The translations under genes were made by a program, and so were the position numbers. A DNA stretch of 64,000 nucleotides from Lachnospiraceae bacterium (lineage in GTDB: Bacteria; Bacillota; Clostridia; Lachnospirales; Lachnospiraceae). This document shows, one piece after another, positions 33,548 through 43,170 of the stretch. How positions within the stretch are numbered: the first letter of the stretch is position 1; each line of letters opens with the position of its first letter. The notes beneath the pieces are model-generated. The model saw nothing but the letters and a program-made list of their open reading frames with translations. It ran no database searches and was not told where the DNA came from. The stretch spans positions 186,001 to 250,000 of the forward strand of contig JAAVZU010000042.1 of the NCBI GenBank assembly GCA_022791815.1, read 5' to 3'.

Positions 33548-36112
33548 TTATTCATTTAAATAATCTTGTAATAAGCCAATAAGTTCTTTTATGTCAAGTG
33601 GCTTCGCAATATGTGCATTCATGCCACAATCCAAGCAAACTTGCACATCATCACTAAAAGCATCCGCAGTCATTGCAATAATAGGAAGGTTACTATCTGG
33701 ACGTTCTAGCTTACGAATATTTTTCGTAGCATCATATCCTGTCATCACAGGCATGCGAATATCCATTAAGATGGTATCATAAAAACCAATCTCTGATTTT
33801 TCAAATATCTCTACACATTCTTTACCATTTATGGCACGAGTAATCTCCAGTCCAAATGATGTTAGAATTTCATTCGCAATTTCCCAATTCAGATCAATGT
33901 CTTCTGCTAACAAAATACGTTTTCCAGTAAAATCTGTGACTTGAGTTTCTTTCTCTTCTGGTACAACAATTGCTTCACCTGTATACTGTCTCAAACGTGT
34001 ATATAAAGTTGACTTAAATAAAGGTTTGGAAATAAAACCTTCAATATCTGCATCGCCAATTTCATCCTCAATATCTCCCCAATCATAAGCAGAGATAAGA
34101 AAAACAGGAATTTCTTTTCCTACTCTTTGCCTAATTTCACGAATAGTCTGTAACCCATCCATATTAGGCATCTTCCAGTCAATCAGTACAAAACGGTAAT
34201 CTTCATTTCTCTTATGCCGTTCTTCTATCATTTGTATAGCCTCAAGACCATCTTGTGTCCATTCAGCATGAACCCCAAGTTCCTCTAAATTAGCAACTGC
34301 ACTAGTACATAACTGTTCATTATCATCTACTACAAGTATATTCCATTCTGGCAACTCCATTTGTTCATTCTTTGTTCCTCTTTCCAGGTCTAATGTAATA
34401 TGGAATTTACTTCCTTTGTCTATCTCACTATGTAACTCAATTTCACCATTCATAAGGTCAACAATTGCTTTTGTAATTGCCATTCCAAGACCAGTTCCTG
34501 TAATGTTTTGTACTCTTTCTGTATTCTCTCTTGAGAAACTGTCAAAGATTTTTTTCTGGAATTCTTCTGTCATTCCAATCCCACTGTCCTCAACTAAAAA
34601 ATGTGTACGTACATATTCTTCACCTAATGGTGATGTTTCTTGATATAAATGTACATCAATTCTGCCCTCCTCAGGTGTAAACTTAATTGCATTTGATAAT
34701 AAATTTAACAACACCTGATTCAAACGCAAACCATCACAATATACGTCCTCTGACTCAATATCCCGAATAAAAATATCAAAATATTTGTTTCCAGACCTTA
34801 CCTGTGGTTGTATAATATTTACAATATCATCCATTGTCTCTCTAAGAGATATCTGGTTAATATTCAAATTCATCTTTCCACTCTCAATCTTGGACATATC
34901 CAATACATCATTGATAAGGCCCAGCAAATGTTTTCCAGATAATTGGACTTTCCGCAGACAATCTTCTAACCGAGTTGGATCTTTAATGTTTTTCAAAGCA
35001 ATTTCTGTCATTCCTAATATTGCATTCATTGGAGTACGAATATCATGACTCATACTAGATAAAAATTCACTTTTTGCATTATTGGCGTGAAGCGCCTCTC
35101 TCCTTGATTCATTTAACTCTCTCAATTGCTGTTGTGACAATCTAAAATACAAGATAAATATGGTCAATATAATAGCTAATATAATAGCTAATGCCATCAA
35201 AATACCTGATGTACGCACTGTTTCCAATTTCATAACAGTATCTTTCAAAACACCACTTCCCATAACGGTTACAAGATACCATGTGGTATTTTCAGAAATA
35301 GGCGAACAATATAAATATTTATCTTCTCCATCTGTACGAAACGGTGCATTATAAACCTGTTTAGAAGCAATTGCTTCTTTCAGCCCTTCTACATAAACAT
35401 CAAGCTCTTTTCCATCATCTATTTCAAATTCATCTTTTATACGTTCAAAGAAATTATTTTTGTATACTCCCCCATTTCTAATAAGAAATTGACCATCTTC
35501 ACTAATAATATGGGAATATACTCTTGAATTACGATTTTCCAAGAAAAGAGAACTATTAAGATACTCCATAGAAACACCAGCTACCAAAGCTATACTTTTT
35601 TGGTTATCTCCCATCTCATATTGAGAGGCTTTACCTAACAGAAGAATCTTTTCCCCTTTTTCATCAATAGCTTGTTCCACAATGTTTCCATCATTATCCA
35701 AGGATGATAAAATATTGTCATCACTGTTGGAAATATGCTTCAATTTCTCTCCATAAATGGTCTCTATATTTCCTTCCTTTGTGCAAAACCCTAAATAAGA
35801 AAAGTTCCTAATCTTAGTACTTGTTATTAACTCATCCAACATCTCATCTGTATAGCGAAAAGAATTGGCAGGAGTACGTTGTATAATTCCTTCCACTTGT
35901 TCCAAGCGCAATCCAATAATAGAAGTAAATTTTTCTTGTAACTGTACATTGATTTCGGCCATATAGATTTTGCTAACATCATTAATTGTACTTTCTGTTT
36001 TGTTCTTCATAAATATCATTAACCAACTAAATACAATTACACATACTATCGCCCCGCCAACAAAACTGCACCATAAAATCCGTTTTATTTTCTTATCCAT
36101 TGTCACTTTCAC
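33548..36112 (-). CDS. Hybrid sensor histidine kinase with two receiver domains
   Basis: The 854-residue protein has a membrane segment (about 12-32), a ~260-residue outer sensor of Cache-like character and a second membrane segment (about 298-322). Then come a HisKA domain (SMSHDIRTPMN, phospho-His near 359), a HATPase domain (NLLSNAIKFTPEEG, GTGLGMAI) and two receiver domains (VLIDWKMPNMDG and ILMDIRMPVMTGYDA). It has no HPt domain, but a separate HPt protein is encoded just upstream, so phosphate probably travels through that. The start is uncertain among GTG 36112, GTG 36106 and ATG 36100. Confidence 0.92.
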   Translation of the reverse strand: MKVTMDKKIKRILWCSFVGGAIVCVIVFSWLMIFMKNKTESTINDVSKIYMAEINVQLQEKFTSIIGLRLEQVEGIIQRTPANSFRYTDEMLDELITSTKIRNFSYLGFCTKEGNIETIYGEKLKHISNSDDNILSSLDNDGNIVEQAIDEKGEKILLLGKASQYEMGDNQKSIALVAGVSMEYLNSSLFLENRNSRVYSHIISEDGQFLIRNGGVYKNNFFERIKDEFEIDDGKELDVYVEGLKEAIASKQVYNAPFRTDGEDKYLYCSPISENTTWYLVTVMGSGVLKDTVMKLETVRTSGILMALAIILAIILTIFILYFRLSQQQLRELNESRREALHANNAKSEFLSSMSHDIRTPMNAILGMTEIALKNIKDPTRLEDCLRKVQLSGKHLLGLINDVLDMSKIESGKMNLNINQISLRETMDDIVNIIQPQVRSGNKYFDIFIRDIESEDVYCDGLRLNQVLLNLLSNAIKFTPEEGRIDVHLYQETSPLGEEYVRTHFLVEDSGIGMTEEFQKKIFDSFSRENTERVQNITGTGLGMAITKAIVDLMNGEIELHSEIDKGSKFHITLDLERGTKNEQMELPEWNILVVDDNEQLCTSAVANLEELGVHAEWTQDGLEAIQMIEERHKRNEDYRFVLIDWKMPNMDGLQTIREIRQRVGKEIPVFLISAYDWGDIEDEIGDADIEGFISKPLFKSTLYTRLRQYTGEAIVVPEEKETQVTDFTGKRILLAEDIDLNWEIANEILTSFGLEITRAINGKECVEIFEKSEIGFYDTILMDIRMPVMTGYDATKNIRKLERPDSNLPIIAMTADAFSDDVQVCLDCGMNAHIAKPLDIKELIGLLQDYLNE

Positions 36113-36270
36113 TTATCCTTTTCATTATAAATCTATCATTAAAATCTACTCTTTACTTACAAAAGATATTACACCATTTAATACATGATTTACAGCCTAT
36201 AAGCTTCAGAATATATCCATCACCATTCCTTTATCTTATGTTAATTCACTTATAATGGGATTACAATTTT

Positions 36271-37314
36271 TTATTTTTTAATTTTATTGGAAACAGCCGT
36301 AAATACCTCAAGTATTTTCGGATTAAAGGCTCCACACTCTCCATCCAGTATCATTTGCACAGCAGTATCATGACTAAATGCCTTCTTATAACATCTCTCC
36401 GATGTAAGTGCGTCATATACATCGGCAACGGAAACCACCTGTGCCCAAATAGATATCTCATTGCCACTCAATCCATCTGGATAGCCCTTACCATCCCAAC
36501 GCTCATGATGATGTCTGCAAATATCATAACTATACTTATAAATACCTTCATCCATAATATCTGGTATAGTTTGAAGAATCTCACATCCCTTTGTTGTATG
36601 CTGCTTCATAATCTCAAATTCTTCTTTAGTAAGCCTGCCTGGTTTATTCAGGATACTATCTGGTATAGAAATCTTTCCAACATCATGAAGTGTAGAAGAC
36701 CTAGATATTTTATCAATCTCATCTTCTGGTAAATGATATTCCGAATATGTATCACTTACTTCTTTCATCAAAATTCTTGTAAGACCAGAAATACGTTTTA
36801 CATGTTCTCCAGACTCACCATCTCTAAATTCTATAACTGCCGCAAGTGTTTCTATCATCGACTGATTTAACCGGTCAAGACGTTCCACCTGTTCTTTTAC
36901 AATACTTTCTAATTTATTTCTATGTGTATATAATTCAACAACATTATTAATTCTACATTTAAGAAAGTGCGGCATAAATGGTTTTCTAATTACATCAATC
37001 GCTCCTAAATTATATCCCTCTGTTAATTTCTTCTCGCTATCTGCAGCAGTTATCAGAAATACTGGAATCCTGTTTATTTTCTTGCTTTTATTCATTTCTT
37101 TTAGTACTTGCAGCCCATCCATTTCAGGCATAAGTAAATCAAGCAGCACTGCAGAAACTTCTGTATCACTATCAATAATCTCCATTGCCTGCACCCCATT
37201 GCAAGCCTCCATTATCTCATATTCATCCTTAAAAATCTCTGCCAAAATCGCCCGATTGATTTCTATATCATCCACAATCAATATCGTTTTTTTCTTATTC
37301 ATCTGAACTTTCAT
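36271..37314 (-). CDS. REC-HD-GYP response regulator, putative c-di-GMP phosphodiesterase
   Basis: The 347-residue protein has an N-terminal receiver domain (ILIVDDIEINRAILAEIF, phospho-Asp in VLLDLLMPEMDG). After a coiled linker comes an HD-GYP domain (LHDVGKISIPD, then HHERWDGKGYPDGLSG). HD-GYP enzymes with these motifs degrade cyclic di-GMP. The ATG at 37314 has GGAGGA nine bases upstream. It lies between the HPt gene and the hybrid kinase gene on one strand, so it is the likely output of that phosphorelay, acting through second-messenger turnover rather than DNA binding. Confidence 0.92.
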   Translation of the reverse strand: MKVQMNKKKTILIVDDIEINRAILAEIFKDEYEIMEACNGVQAMEIIDSDTEVSAVLLDLLMPEMDGLQVLKEMNKSKKINRIPVFLITAADSEKKLTEGYNLGAIDVIRKPFMPHFLKCRINNVVELYTHRNKLESIVKEQVERLDRLNQSMIETLAAVIEFRDGESGEHVKRISGLTRILMKEVSDTYSEYHLPEDEIDKISRSSTLHDVGKISIPDSILNKPGRLTKEEFEIMKQHTTKGCEILQTIPDIMDEGIYKYSYDICRHHHERWDGKGYPDGLSGNEISIWAQVVSVADVYDALTSERCYKKAFSHDTAVQMILDGECGAFNPKILEVFTAVSNKIKK

Positions 37315-37364
37315 GATAATGACTCCTCCAAAAATTGCACTAAGTATTGTATGCAATAGATGCT

Positions 37365-37718
37365 TTATTTATGGTATTTTTTTATGCACTCTATAATATC
37401 ATTTTGAACAGGTATAATCTTCTCAAGAACAAGTTTAGCCTGTTCTGGCTGCTGTGCACGTAACAAGTTTACAATCTCTGTATATGCCTCATAAATCGGG
37501 TTAATTGACAAATTTCCTGCTGCCCCCTTAATTGCATGGGTTTTTTCTATAATATCACTATATTCATTACAATCAAAACTAGTGTCAACTGCCATATCAT
37601 TCATTAAATCTAAAAATTTCATTAACATTTTCTCATATAGAGAAGCATTCCCTAAAAAACGTTCAATTGCCTCTTCTACATTTACATCTTTCGTCTTCAA
37701 TTCTTCTAATAAATCCAT
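37365..37718 (-). CDS. HPt domain phosphotransfer protein
   Basis: The 117-residue protein is a single four-helix HPt domain. The phosphorylatable histidine is in EKTHAIKGAAGNL (around residue 61), with the usual following lysine and glycines. Stand-alone HPt proteins relay phosphate between receiver domains. The ATG at 37718 is preferred over the ATG at 37727, as the GGGGGA site lies upstream of it. It leads an operon with the REC-HD-GYP and hybrid kinase genes. Confidence 0.9.
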   Translation of the reverse strand: MDLLEELKTKDVNVEEAIERFLGNASLYEKMLMKFLDLMNDMAVDTSFDCNEYSDIIEKTHAIKGAAGNLSINPIYEAYTEIVNLLRAQQPEQAKLVLEKIIPVQNDIIECIKKYHK

Positions 37719-37848
37719 GAATAACATCCCCCTTTATTTATTTTTTAAAATTTTTATTATAACAAAAAAGCATTGCCCTTAACAACATAAAATGGCTGTA
37801 GAATCGCTATTTTGAACAACACCTTTATAAACGTAAAACTTATACTTT

Positions 37849-37877
37849 ATCTTAATATATATCCACCTATTTGTCAA
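37849..37877 (-). promoter_or_regulatory. Promoter of the phosphorelay operon
   Basis: On the minus strand TTGACA (37872-37877) and TAAGAT (37849-37854) are 17 bases apart, about 130 bases before the HPt start. Confidence 0.6.
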
Positions 37878-38180
37878 CAAACTAGTTACAATACAATATA
37901 ATATCAACAATATATAATTTCATCACAAATTGCACATCCATTCTATCACTTTAACTATCTGCCCTTGCAATTAACTAATATGTATTTGGTATCTAAGTAT
38001 GTTTCCTAATTAATGTTAATTCTATATCGTCACTTTACACAATACAATATACCCTTTTATAGTAAAACAACCCAATAAATAAGATTATTTTTTTTTAACA
38101 TGGAATATTTTTTCTGATTGTGGTATTATGTATACAAGAAGCACAATAATTTTTCATTTAAATGCTAAGGGGGCATACAT
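37878..38180. other. AT-rich divergent intergenic region
   Basis: This region between the divergent phosphorelay operon and chemoreceptor gene has no reading frame or clear structure. It ends with an AAGGGGG ribosome binding site for the chemoreceptor; a weak TATTAT -10 candidate lies near 38125. Confidence 0.4.
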
Positions 38181-39710
38181 ATGACACAAACAAATGCACA
38201 ATTAACTGAACAACACAAGTATAGTGTAGAACAGAACCGCATCGGAAAAGTAAATCAGGCAGCACTGATAAGTGTAACACTTATTGAACTATTTCTGATC
38301 ATGGCCTTATCTTTCCAAGCCTTTGCAGAAGAAACCAGTTTCGGTAAATTAGGCGTAGTTCCTTTACTGATTTTAATAATTGGTACGATTGTAAATTGGG
38401 TTATATATATAAAAGATAAAAGCAATAATAAATTAAAATATTATATGCTCATTAGTTTCTTTATAAGCTGGTTTTATCTTATGGTAATAGGTGTCAATCC
38501 TCTCGTTAATCTTTATATTTATCCAATACTTATCAGCGTTATTATTTATCATGATAATAAGTTTGAAAAATTGGTCTTTTTCTCCATTTTAGCTACTTGT
38601 ATTTTGCGTTTTTTTATATGGACATATAATGGTACCTTAATGAAAGATCAATCCAATTTTACTATTACTATAGTTAATCTTGAAATTATTATTGTTATAC
38701 ATATCATTGCAGTTCTTGCCGAAAAATTTAATCGTGATATGATGTACTCAGCAAAGGATAAACAGGAACTTCAAGACACTATGATAAAAGATATTCTTCA
38801 CATTTCCGAAAATGTACAACAAGGTGTATCCGACATAAATGATATCATAGAAAATTTAAAGAATGCCTCTAATATTGTACACGATTCTATTGAGGAAATT
38901 TCTACAAAAACACAAGAAACGGTAGAAAATGTGCATGAACAGACTAACATGACAAAACGTATTAACAATGATATTGAGGAAACTGCAGAAAATGCAAAAA
39001 TTATGGTTGATGCAGCAACTATCTCCGCAAAACTTCTAAAAGAAAATATGGCTGTTATTTCCTCTATCAGAAATGACGCAGAAACTATTAACAATACAAA
39101 TTCCCATGTAGCAACATCTATGGAGGAATTACAGAAAAAGGCTCAGGAAGTACAACAAATTACTGAGGTTATCTTTTCTATTTCCAGTCAGACCAATTTA
39201 CTTGCCTTAAACGCTTCTATTGAAAGTGCCAGAGCAGGGGAAGCAGGAAAAGGATTTGCCGTAGTGGCTGACCAGATTCGGAATTTGGCAGAGGAAACCA
39301 GACAATCCACCGAACAAATTGCAAGCATTGTACAAGAATTAAATGAGAATGCACAAGTAGCTACGAATATTGTACAAAAATCAATTGATGCCATGCAGGA
39401 ACAAAATGAAAAAGTAGAAAAGGCTTCTGATGGCTTTAGCGAAATACAAAATAATATCACTACTTTAACACAAGGCGTGGAAGATATTGATGAAAAGATT
39501 AAAAATTTAGTATATTCCAATAATGCTATTATTGAAAGTATTAGTCAATTATCTGATAGTAGCGATATTGTTTCTGAAAGTGCAAAAAATGCAGAAATTC
39601 AAAGCCACCAGAACCAAACAGAAACGGAACAAGCGAAAAAGCTACTTAATGAAGTACAGGAACTTGTACAGCAATTTGAAAAATATCAGAATAAATCAAA
39701 TGAATTGTAA
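38181..39710 (+). CDS. Methyl-accepting chemotaxis protein
   Basis: The 509-residue protein has a hydrophobic N-terminal half with about six closely spaced membrane segments (roughly 28-195) and no large outer domain. A cytoplasmic helical signalling domain follows, with the conserved hairpin tip [20 protein letters not shown] then [16 protein letters not shown]. Such a 6TM sensor implies detection in or near the membrane. No chemotaxis genes are adjacent, so it would feed a pathway encoded elsewhere. A strong terminator follows. Confidence 0.92.
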   Translation: MTQTNAQLTEQHKYSVEQNRIGKVNQAALISVTLIELFLIMALSFQAFAEETSFGKLGVVPLLILIIGTIVNWVIYIKDKSNNKLKYYMLISFFISWFYLMVIGVNPLVNLYIYPILISVIIYHDNKFEKLVFFSILATCILRFFIWTYNGTLMKDQSNFTITIVNLEIIIVIHIIAVLAEKFNRDMMYSAKDKQELQDTMIKDILHISENVQQGVSDINDIIENLKNASNIVHDSIEEISTKTQETVENVHEQTNMTKRINNDIEETAENAKIMVDAATISAKLLKENMAVISSIRNDAETINNTNSHVATSMEELQKKAQEVQQITEVIFSISSQTNLLALNASIESARAGEAGKGFAVVADQIRNLAEETRQSTEQIASIVQELNENAQVATNIVQKSIDAMQEQNEKVEKASDGFSEIQNNITTLTQGVEDIDEKIKNLVYSNNAIIESISQLSDSSDIVSESAKNAEIQSHQNQTETEQAKKLLNEVQELVQQFEKYQNKSNEL

Positions 39711-39759
39711 TACAAAGTCAAGTTTATTTAAGCGGCAATCTAACATCATGATATAAAAG

Positions 39760-39798
39760 TGGAGCTGTTACACATTTGTGTACCAGCTCCATTTTTTA
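39760..39798 (+). terminator. Intrinsic terminator after the chemoreceptor gene
   Basis: TGGAGCTGTTACACA pairs with TGTGTACCAGCTCCA with one mismatch and is followed by a T-run. Confidence 0.88.
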
Positions 39799-39912
39799 TA
39801 AAAACTCAAAATTATATTTAGTCAATCTTTTGTTTAATAAAAATATTAATAATATCATTATGTATACTGGGTATATTCTCTAAAGGTGCAGGATATGTTA
39901 CTTTTTCATCTT

Positions 39913-40728
39913 CTATTCATTATGTTTATCTAATATCTTTTTAAAAGTAATTGCGCATCTACTACAGTTTCCTACACATTCTCCACACTGAATACACTCT
40001 GCATCCCCCACCTTTTTTGTATCCATTTTACAAAGAGATATACAAGCATTACAGTTATTGCACTTTTCCTGATTGACTTCTATTCTTAACCATGCAATCT
40101 TATGAAACAATCCATAAAATGCCCCAAGCGGGCAAATAAACCTACAAAAACTGCGGAAAACAAAAATTGCGGAGATTAAAACCACAATTAACACCATTAT
40201 CTTCCATGAAAATAAGCCTCCAATCAATCCTCGCAACCTTCTATCCAAGGCTGTCAAAATCACCCCGCCTTCCAAAGTTCCTGCAGGACAGATATATTTA
40301 CAAAATCCTGGCACTGCTAATACCAGTGGAATCCCAACAACAAATACCGCTAAAATAATATATTTTAAATAAGACAGCCTTCTGGTCCACACATTCTTTT
40401 TCAATTTTGGTGTTGAAATTTTATATAGTAGTTCTTGAAAAAAACCAAAAGGACACAAAAATCCACAGACTACCCTTCCCAAGAATACTCCCAATAACAA
40501 TAACATTCCCAGAATATAATAGGGAAATTTGTATTTACTAGAAATTAATGCTGTCTGCAAACTGCCAAGAGGACAAGAAGCAATTGCACCTGGACACGAA
40601 TAACAGTTAAGCCCCGGAACACAAAGCCCTTTCAAATCTCCCTTATAAATTTCGCCCTTTGCAAAACCAATAAAATTACAATTGTATAAAATAGCACAAA
40701 TTACCTGAATCCATCTCCGTTTTTTCAT
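39913..40728 (-). CDS. Membrane-bound 4Fe-4S ferredoxin-type protein (NapH/CcoG-like)
   Basis: The 271-residue protein has about five membrane segments with two cysteine motifs at membrane edges (CGFLCPFG and CRFICPLG). A C-terminal pair of 4Fe-4S sites follows (CNNCNACISLCK and CIQCGECVGNC). This is the NapH/MauN/YccM architecture that moves electrons across or along the membrane. The ATG at 40728 overlaps the stop of the small CxxC protein gene by one base. With TlpA upstream it probably supplies electrons to an extracytoplasmic thiol-redox pathway. Confidence 0.88.
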   Translation of the reverse strand: MKKRRWIQVICAILYNCNFIGFAKGEIYKGDLKGLCVPGLNCYSCPGAIASCPLGSLQTALISSKYKFPYYILGMLLLLGVFLGRVVCGFLCPFGFFQELLYKISTPKLKKNVWTRRLSYLKYIILAVFVVGIPLVLAVPGFCKYICPAGTLEGGVILTALDRRLRGLIGGLFSWKIMVLIVVLISAIFVFRSFCRFICPLGAFYGLFHKIAWLRIEVNQEKCNNCNACISLCKMDTKKVGDAECIQCGECVGNCSRCAITFKKILDKHNE

Positions 40729-40862
40729 TATCCTATTCCAATACACTCATAACAGATTCGTATTGCTTTATTTTTCATATCATGGAATCCATTTTGGCTC
40801 AATCCAATCAAAATAAACACAATAGCTGTAATGATTAGTCCCTTTCTAATATACTTTCCCAT
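40728..40862 (-). CDS. CD1871A-type small CxxC-motif membrane protein
   Basis: This 44-residue gene runs from the ATG at 40862, preceded by AGGAGG, to a TAA at 40728-40730 that overlaps the next ATG. The product has one membrane segment (about residues 8-22) and a C-terminal CYEC motif. Size, CxxC placement and position between TlpA and 4Fe-4S protein genes match the CD1871A family CxxC protein found in the same cassette in other clostridia. It may be a thiol electron shuttle in the membrane. Confidence 0.82.
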   Translation of the reverse strand: MGKYIRKGLIITAIVFILIGLSQNGFHDMKNKAIRICYECIGIG

Positions 40863-40885
40863 AAAATCCTCCTATTTTATGTGAA

Positions 40886-41425
40886 TCATTCACCTAGTAC
40901 TGCATCAATCGCTTTCTTATACTCCATGTATTGTGCATCTGCATCATCTGCTCCTAAATAAGTCTCTTTTACTTTGCCATCTTTTCCAATAATCAAAGTA
41001 TATGGTATGCCAGATGTGGGATACTTCGCACTAATGGAACCTTCTGTATCATAAGCAACTGGAAAAGTATAACCATTATCTGAAACAAACTGTTTGACAG
41101 TGTCCTTATCCTCTGCACAATCTACTGCAAGAATTACTATCTTTTCCCCGTATTCACTATAAAGTTTCTCAAATGCAGGCATCTCCCCAACACATGGTCC
41201 ACACCAAGTTGCCCAGAAATTCAGCAGCACCACTTTACCTTTCTGTTCTGCCAAAACAATAGTCTTGCCATCAACAGTCTCTGCTGTAAAGTCTGGAGCT
41301 AAATCTTCTTCTGATAATTCTTGAAAAGTATCTGAGTTATCCTTATCTCCTTTATTCCCACAACCAGAAACCATCATAAAAACCGCTGTTAATAATATAA
41401 AAATTATTCTATTTTTCTTTTTCAT
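40886..41425 (-). CDS. TlpA-like thioredoxin lipoprotein
   Basis: The 179-residue protein has a signal peptide with lipobox (VSGC, Cys at about residue 22), an acidic linker and a thioredoxin fold of the AhpC-TSA/Redoxin type. The active site is WATWCGPC, with a cis-proline region at SGIPYTL. It acts outside the membrane, probably reducing or rearranging disulfides. It heads a three-gene unit with the CxxC protein and the 4Fe-4S membrane protein, which would deliver the electrons. Confidence 0.92.
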   Translation of the reverse strand: MKKKNRIIFILLTAVFMMVSGCGNKGDKDNSDTFQELSEEDLAPDFTAETVDGKTIVLAEQKGKVVLLNFWATWCGPCVGEMPAFEKLYSEYGEKIVILAVDCAEDKDTVKQFVSDNGYTFPVAYDTEGSISAKYPTSGIPYTLIIGKDGKVKETYLGADDADAQYMEYKKAIDAVLGE

Positions 41426-41542
41426 TGTATCTGCTTTCCTTTCTCATTGTCGTTTCTTTCATCTACATCCTCGTATTATATACAGTATAAAATAAAAAAT
41501 AAATTTTGTATACCTCGAATGCCTATATAAACAACAATTTTA

Positions 41543-41686
41543 GTTACTGTTCACACCTGCGGTGCAAACACTAACGGAATTCAACCTATTTACAATTCGC
41601 CTGCGGCGAAAGGCTGGATTCTTGGCTATTCTACATCTTGGCACATAGCTTGACAACAAGTGTCAAGCTTGTGAGTGAACAGTAAC
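41543..41686. repeat. Full-length ~140-bp structured intergenic repeat (copy 2)
   Basis: GTTACTGTTCAC (41543-41554) and GTGAACAGTAAC (41675-41686) are perfect 12-bp inverted ends. Inside are a stem GAATTCAACC/GGCTGGATTC capped by CGCCTGCGGCG and a perfect stem AGCTTGACA/TGTCAAGCT. Architecture and length match the elements at 606 and 58758, though the inner sequence has diverged. Confidence 0.75.
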
Positions 41687-41778
41687 CAATTTTATACGAT
41701 TCGATGCATTTAAAATTGGCAATAAAAAATCGAACTAATTTTTACGAAACAAATCCGACTTTTTCTAGATATATTCAA

Positions 41779-41804
41779 TTTTTAAAAGCCTTGAAAATTC
41801 AAGG
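41779..41804 (-). terminator. Terminator following the displaced prfA-like 3' end
   Basis: CCTTGAA/TTCAAGG (41789-41804) is followed on the minus strand by CTTTTAAAAATT, 22 bases past the stop of the prfA-like fragment. Confidence 0.6.
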
Positions 41805-41825
41805 AATCCTATAAATACATGCCTT

Positions 41826-41876
41826 TTAGCCCTCCTCTTTCATCTTTGCCAGCTTTGCTGCCTGGTCTGGTGCTAT
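41826..41876 (-). pseudogene. Displaced prfA-like 3' end
   Basis: On the minus strand this segment encodes IAPDQAAKLAKMKEEG and a stop. The end of prfA at 45402 encodes [15 protein letters not shown] and a stop, on the same strand. The core 41841-41867 matches 45414-45440 at 21 of 27 bases. The match stops abruptly upstream, so this is only a gene end. The pair brackets the restriction-modification genes as direct repeats. Confidence 0.5.
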
Positions 41877-42101
41877 ATGCATATGTGTCTTTTCCCTAGC
41901 ATGTGTACATACATTGCTTTGTGTAAGATCTATATACATATATAACAATAATTTTGTAGTGCATATACATGAAAAAAACATTTTCAAGGCAAATACATAG
42001 GTATCTGTACCAATCAGATTTTCTTTGAATAATTAATACAAGAAAAAATGAACTATAGAATAACTACGGGCTAAAACCTTGTTGCTACTGAATTCCATTC
42101 T

Positions 42102-42140
42102 AATATACCACACCTCCCATTTTAAAGTGTGTGGTATATT
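42102..42140 (-). terminator. Hairpin after the methylase gene
   Basis: AATATACCACAC (42102-42113) pairs perfectly with GTGTGGTATATT (42129-42140), just past the methylase stop. There is no strong T-run. Confidence 0.55.
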
Positions 42141-42165
42141 AACATAGACTTTCTTAAATATCAAA

Positions 42166-43164
42166 TCATTTTCCTAATGTACTCTTTATTTCCTCGGCTA
42201 TTATTCTTGCCAACTCTACTGGCACTGCATTTCCAATCATCTTATACCCATCATTCAAACCATTATAATAAAATATAAAATCATCTGGAAATCCTTGCAC
42301 TCTTGCAGCTTCTCTAACCGTCAATCTCCTATACAAATTCTCTTTCCCTTCTACAAATCTACAATCATCCTTTCCAACTTTCACCATTTTAGGTGCTTGT
42401 GGGTGTAATTGAGATTGTCTTCCACTAGCCTGTACTGTAAATGCCTGCTCATTCCAATTTCTCACTCGATTACGACTCATAAAAATCGGACTATATGCCC
42501 CCATAAAATACTCATGATTTGGTACCATCAATATACCATTCGTTTTATTTTTTTCTCTACTTGGAATTGCATCATTCTTTAAATCCCAAATAATATCTTT
42601 AAAGGTTAATTTATTTTTGTTTTCAGGGGTTGTTGGTCTGGGAAAATGAAAATCAACATGTAAATCCTTTCTAAATCCAATATAAAATACTCTTTTCCTA
42701 TCTTGAGCAACCCCATAATCAGATGCATTAACCAAATTAATCGTTACATCATAACCACAATTTTCAAATGCCTCTACTATATCCTTTACAGCCTGACTAT
42801 GTCGATTCGCCATCATCCCTTTTACATTTTCTGCAAGAAAAAATTTAGGTTGCTTGTATTTCAAAATCCTTATATATTCATAAAACAATTTTCCTCTAGG
42901 ATCATCAATTCCTTTTAATGCACCTGCTTCACTCCATGATTGGCAAGGAGGTCCACCAATAATCCCATCAATTTCGCCTTCAAAAACATCATCTGGAATT
43001 TGTCTGATATCACCTTTTATCAACTTTGTATTCACATGATTTTTTTCATAAGTTTCCCAAATTGATTTATCGTACTCATTTGCATATGGAATCTCAAATC
43101 CCGCTTTTTCAAACCCTAAATCCAAACCCCCAGCTCCAGCAAAAAGCGATATAACTCTCATCAT
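42166..43164 (-). CDS. DNA (cytosine-5) methyltransferase, type II RM
   Basis: The 332-residue protein shows the ordered C5-methylase motifs: motif [18 protein letters not shown], motif [14 protein letters not shown] with the catalytic cysteine, motif VI AENVKG, motif [14 protein letters not shown], and motif X near the end ([13 protein letters not shown]). It methylates cytosine in the target site of the neighbouring nuclease. The nuclease gene ends six bases upstream, so both are in one operon. By association with an NgoPII-type nuclease the likely site is GGCC. Confidence 0.94.
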   Translation of the reverse strand: MMRVISLFAGAGGLDLGFEKAGFEIPYANEYDKSIWETYEKNHVNTKLIKGDIRQIPDDVFEGEIDGIIGGPPCQSWSEAGALKGIDDPRGKLFYEYIRILKYKQPKFFLAENVKGMMANRHSQAVKDIVEAFENCGYDVTINLVNASDYGVAQDRKRVFYIGFRKDLHVDFHFPRPTTPENKNKLTFKDIIWDLKNDAIPSREKNKTNGILMVPNHEYFMGAYSPIFMSRNRVRNWNEQAFTVQASGRQSQLHPQAPKMVKVGKDDCRFVEGKENLYRRLTVREAARVQGFPDDFIFYYNGLNDGYKMIGNAVPVELARIIAEEIKSTLGK

Positions 43165-43170
43165 TCACAC

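Noticed and set aside
36271-39710. A CRISPR array or other tandem direct-repeat array
   Set aside because: I looked here and across the window for regularly spaced direct repeats and found none; cas-like genes are also absent.
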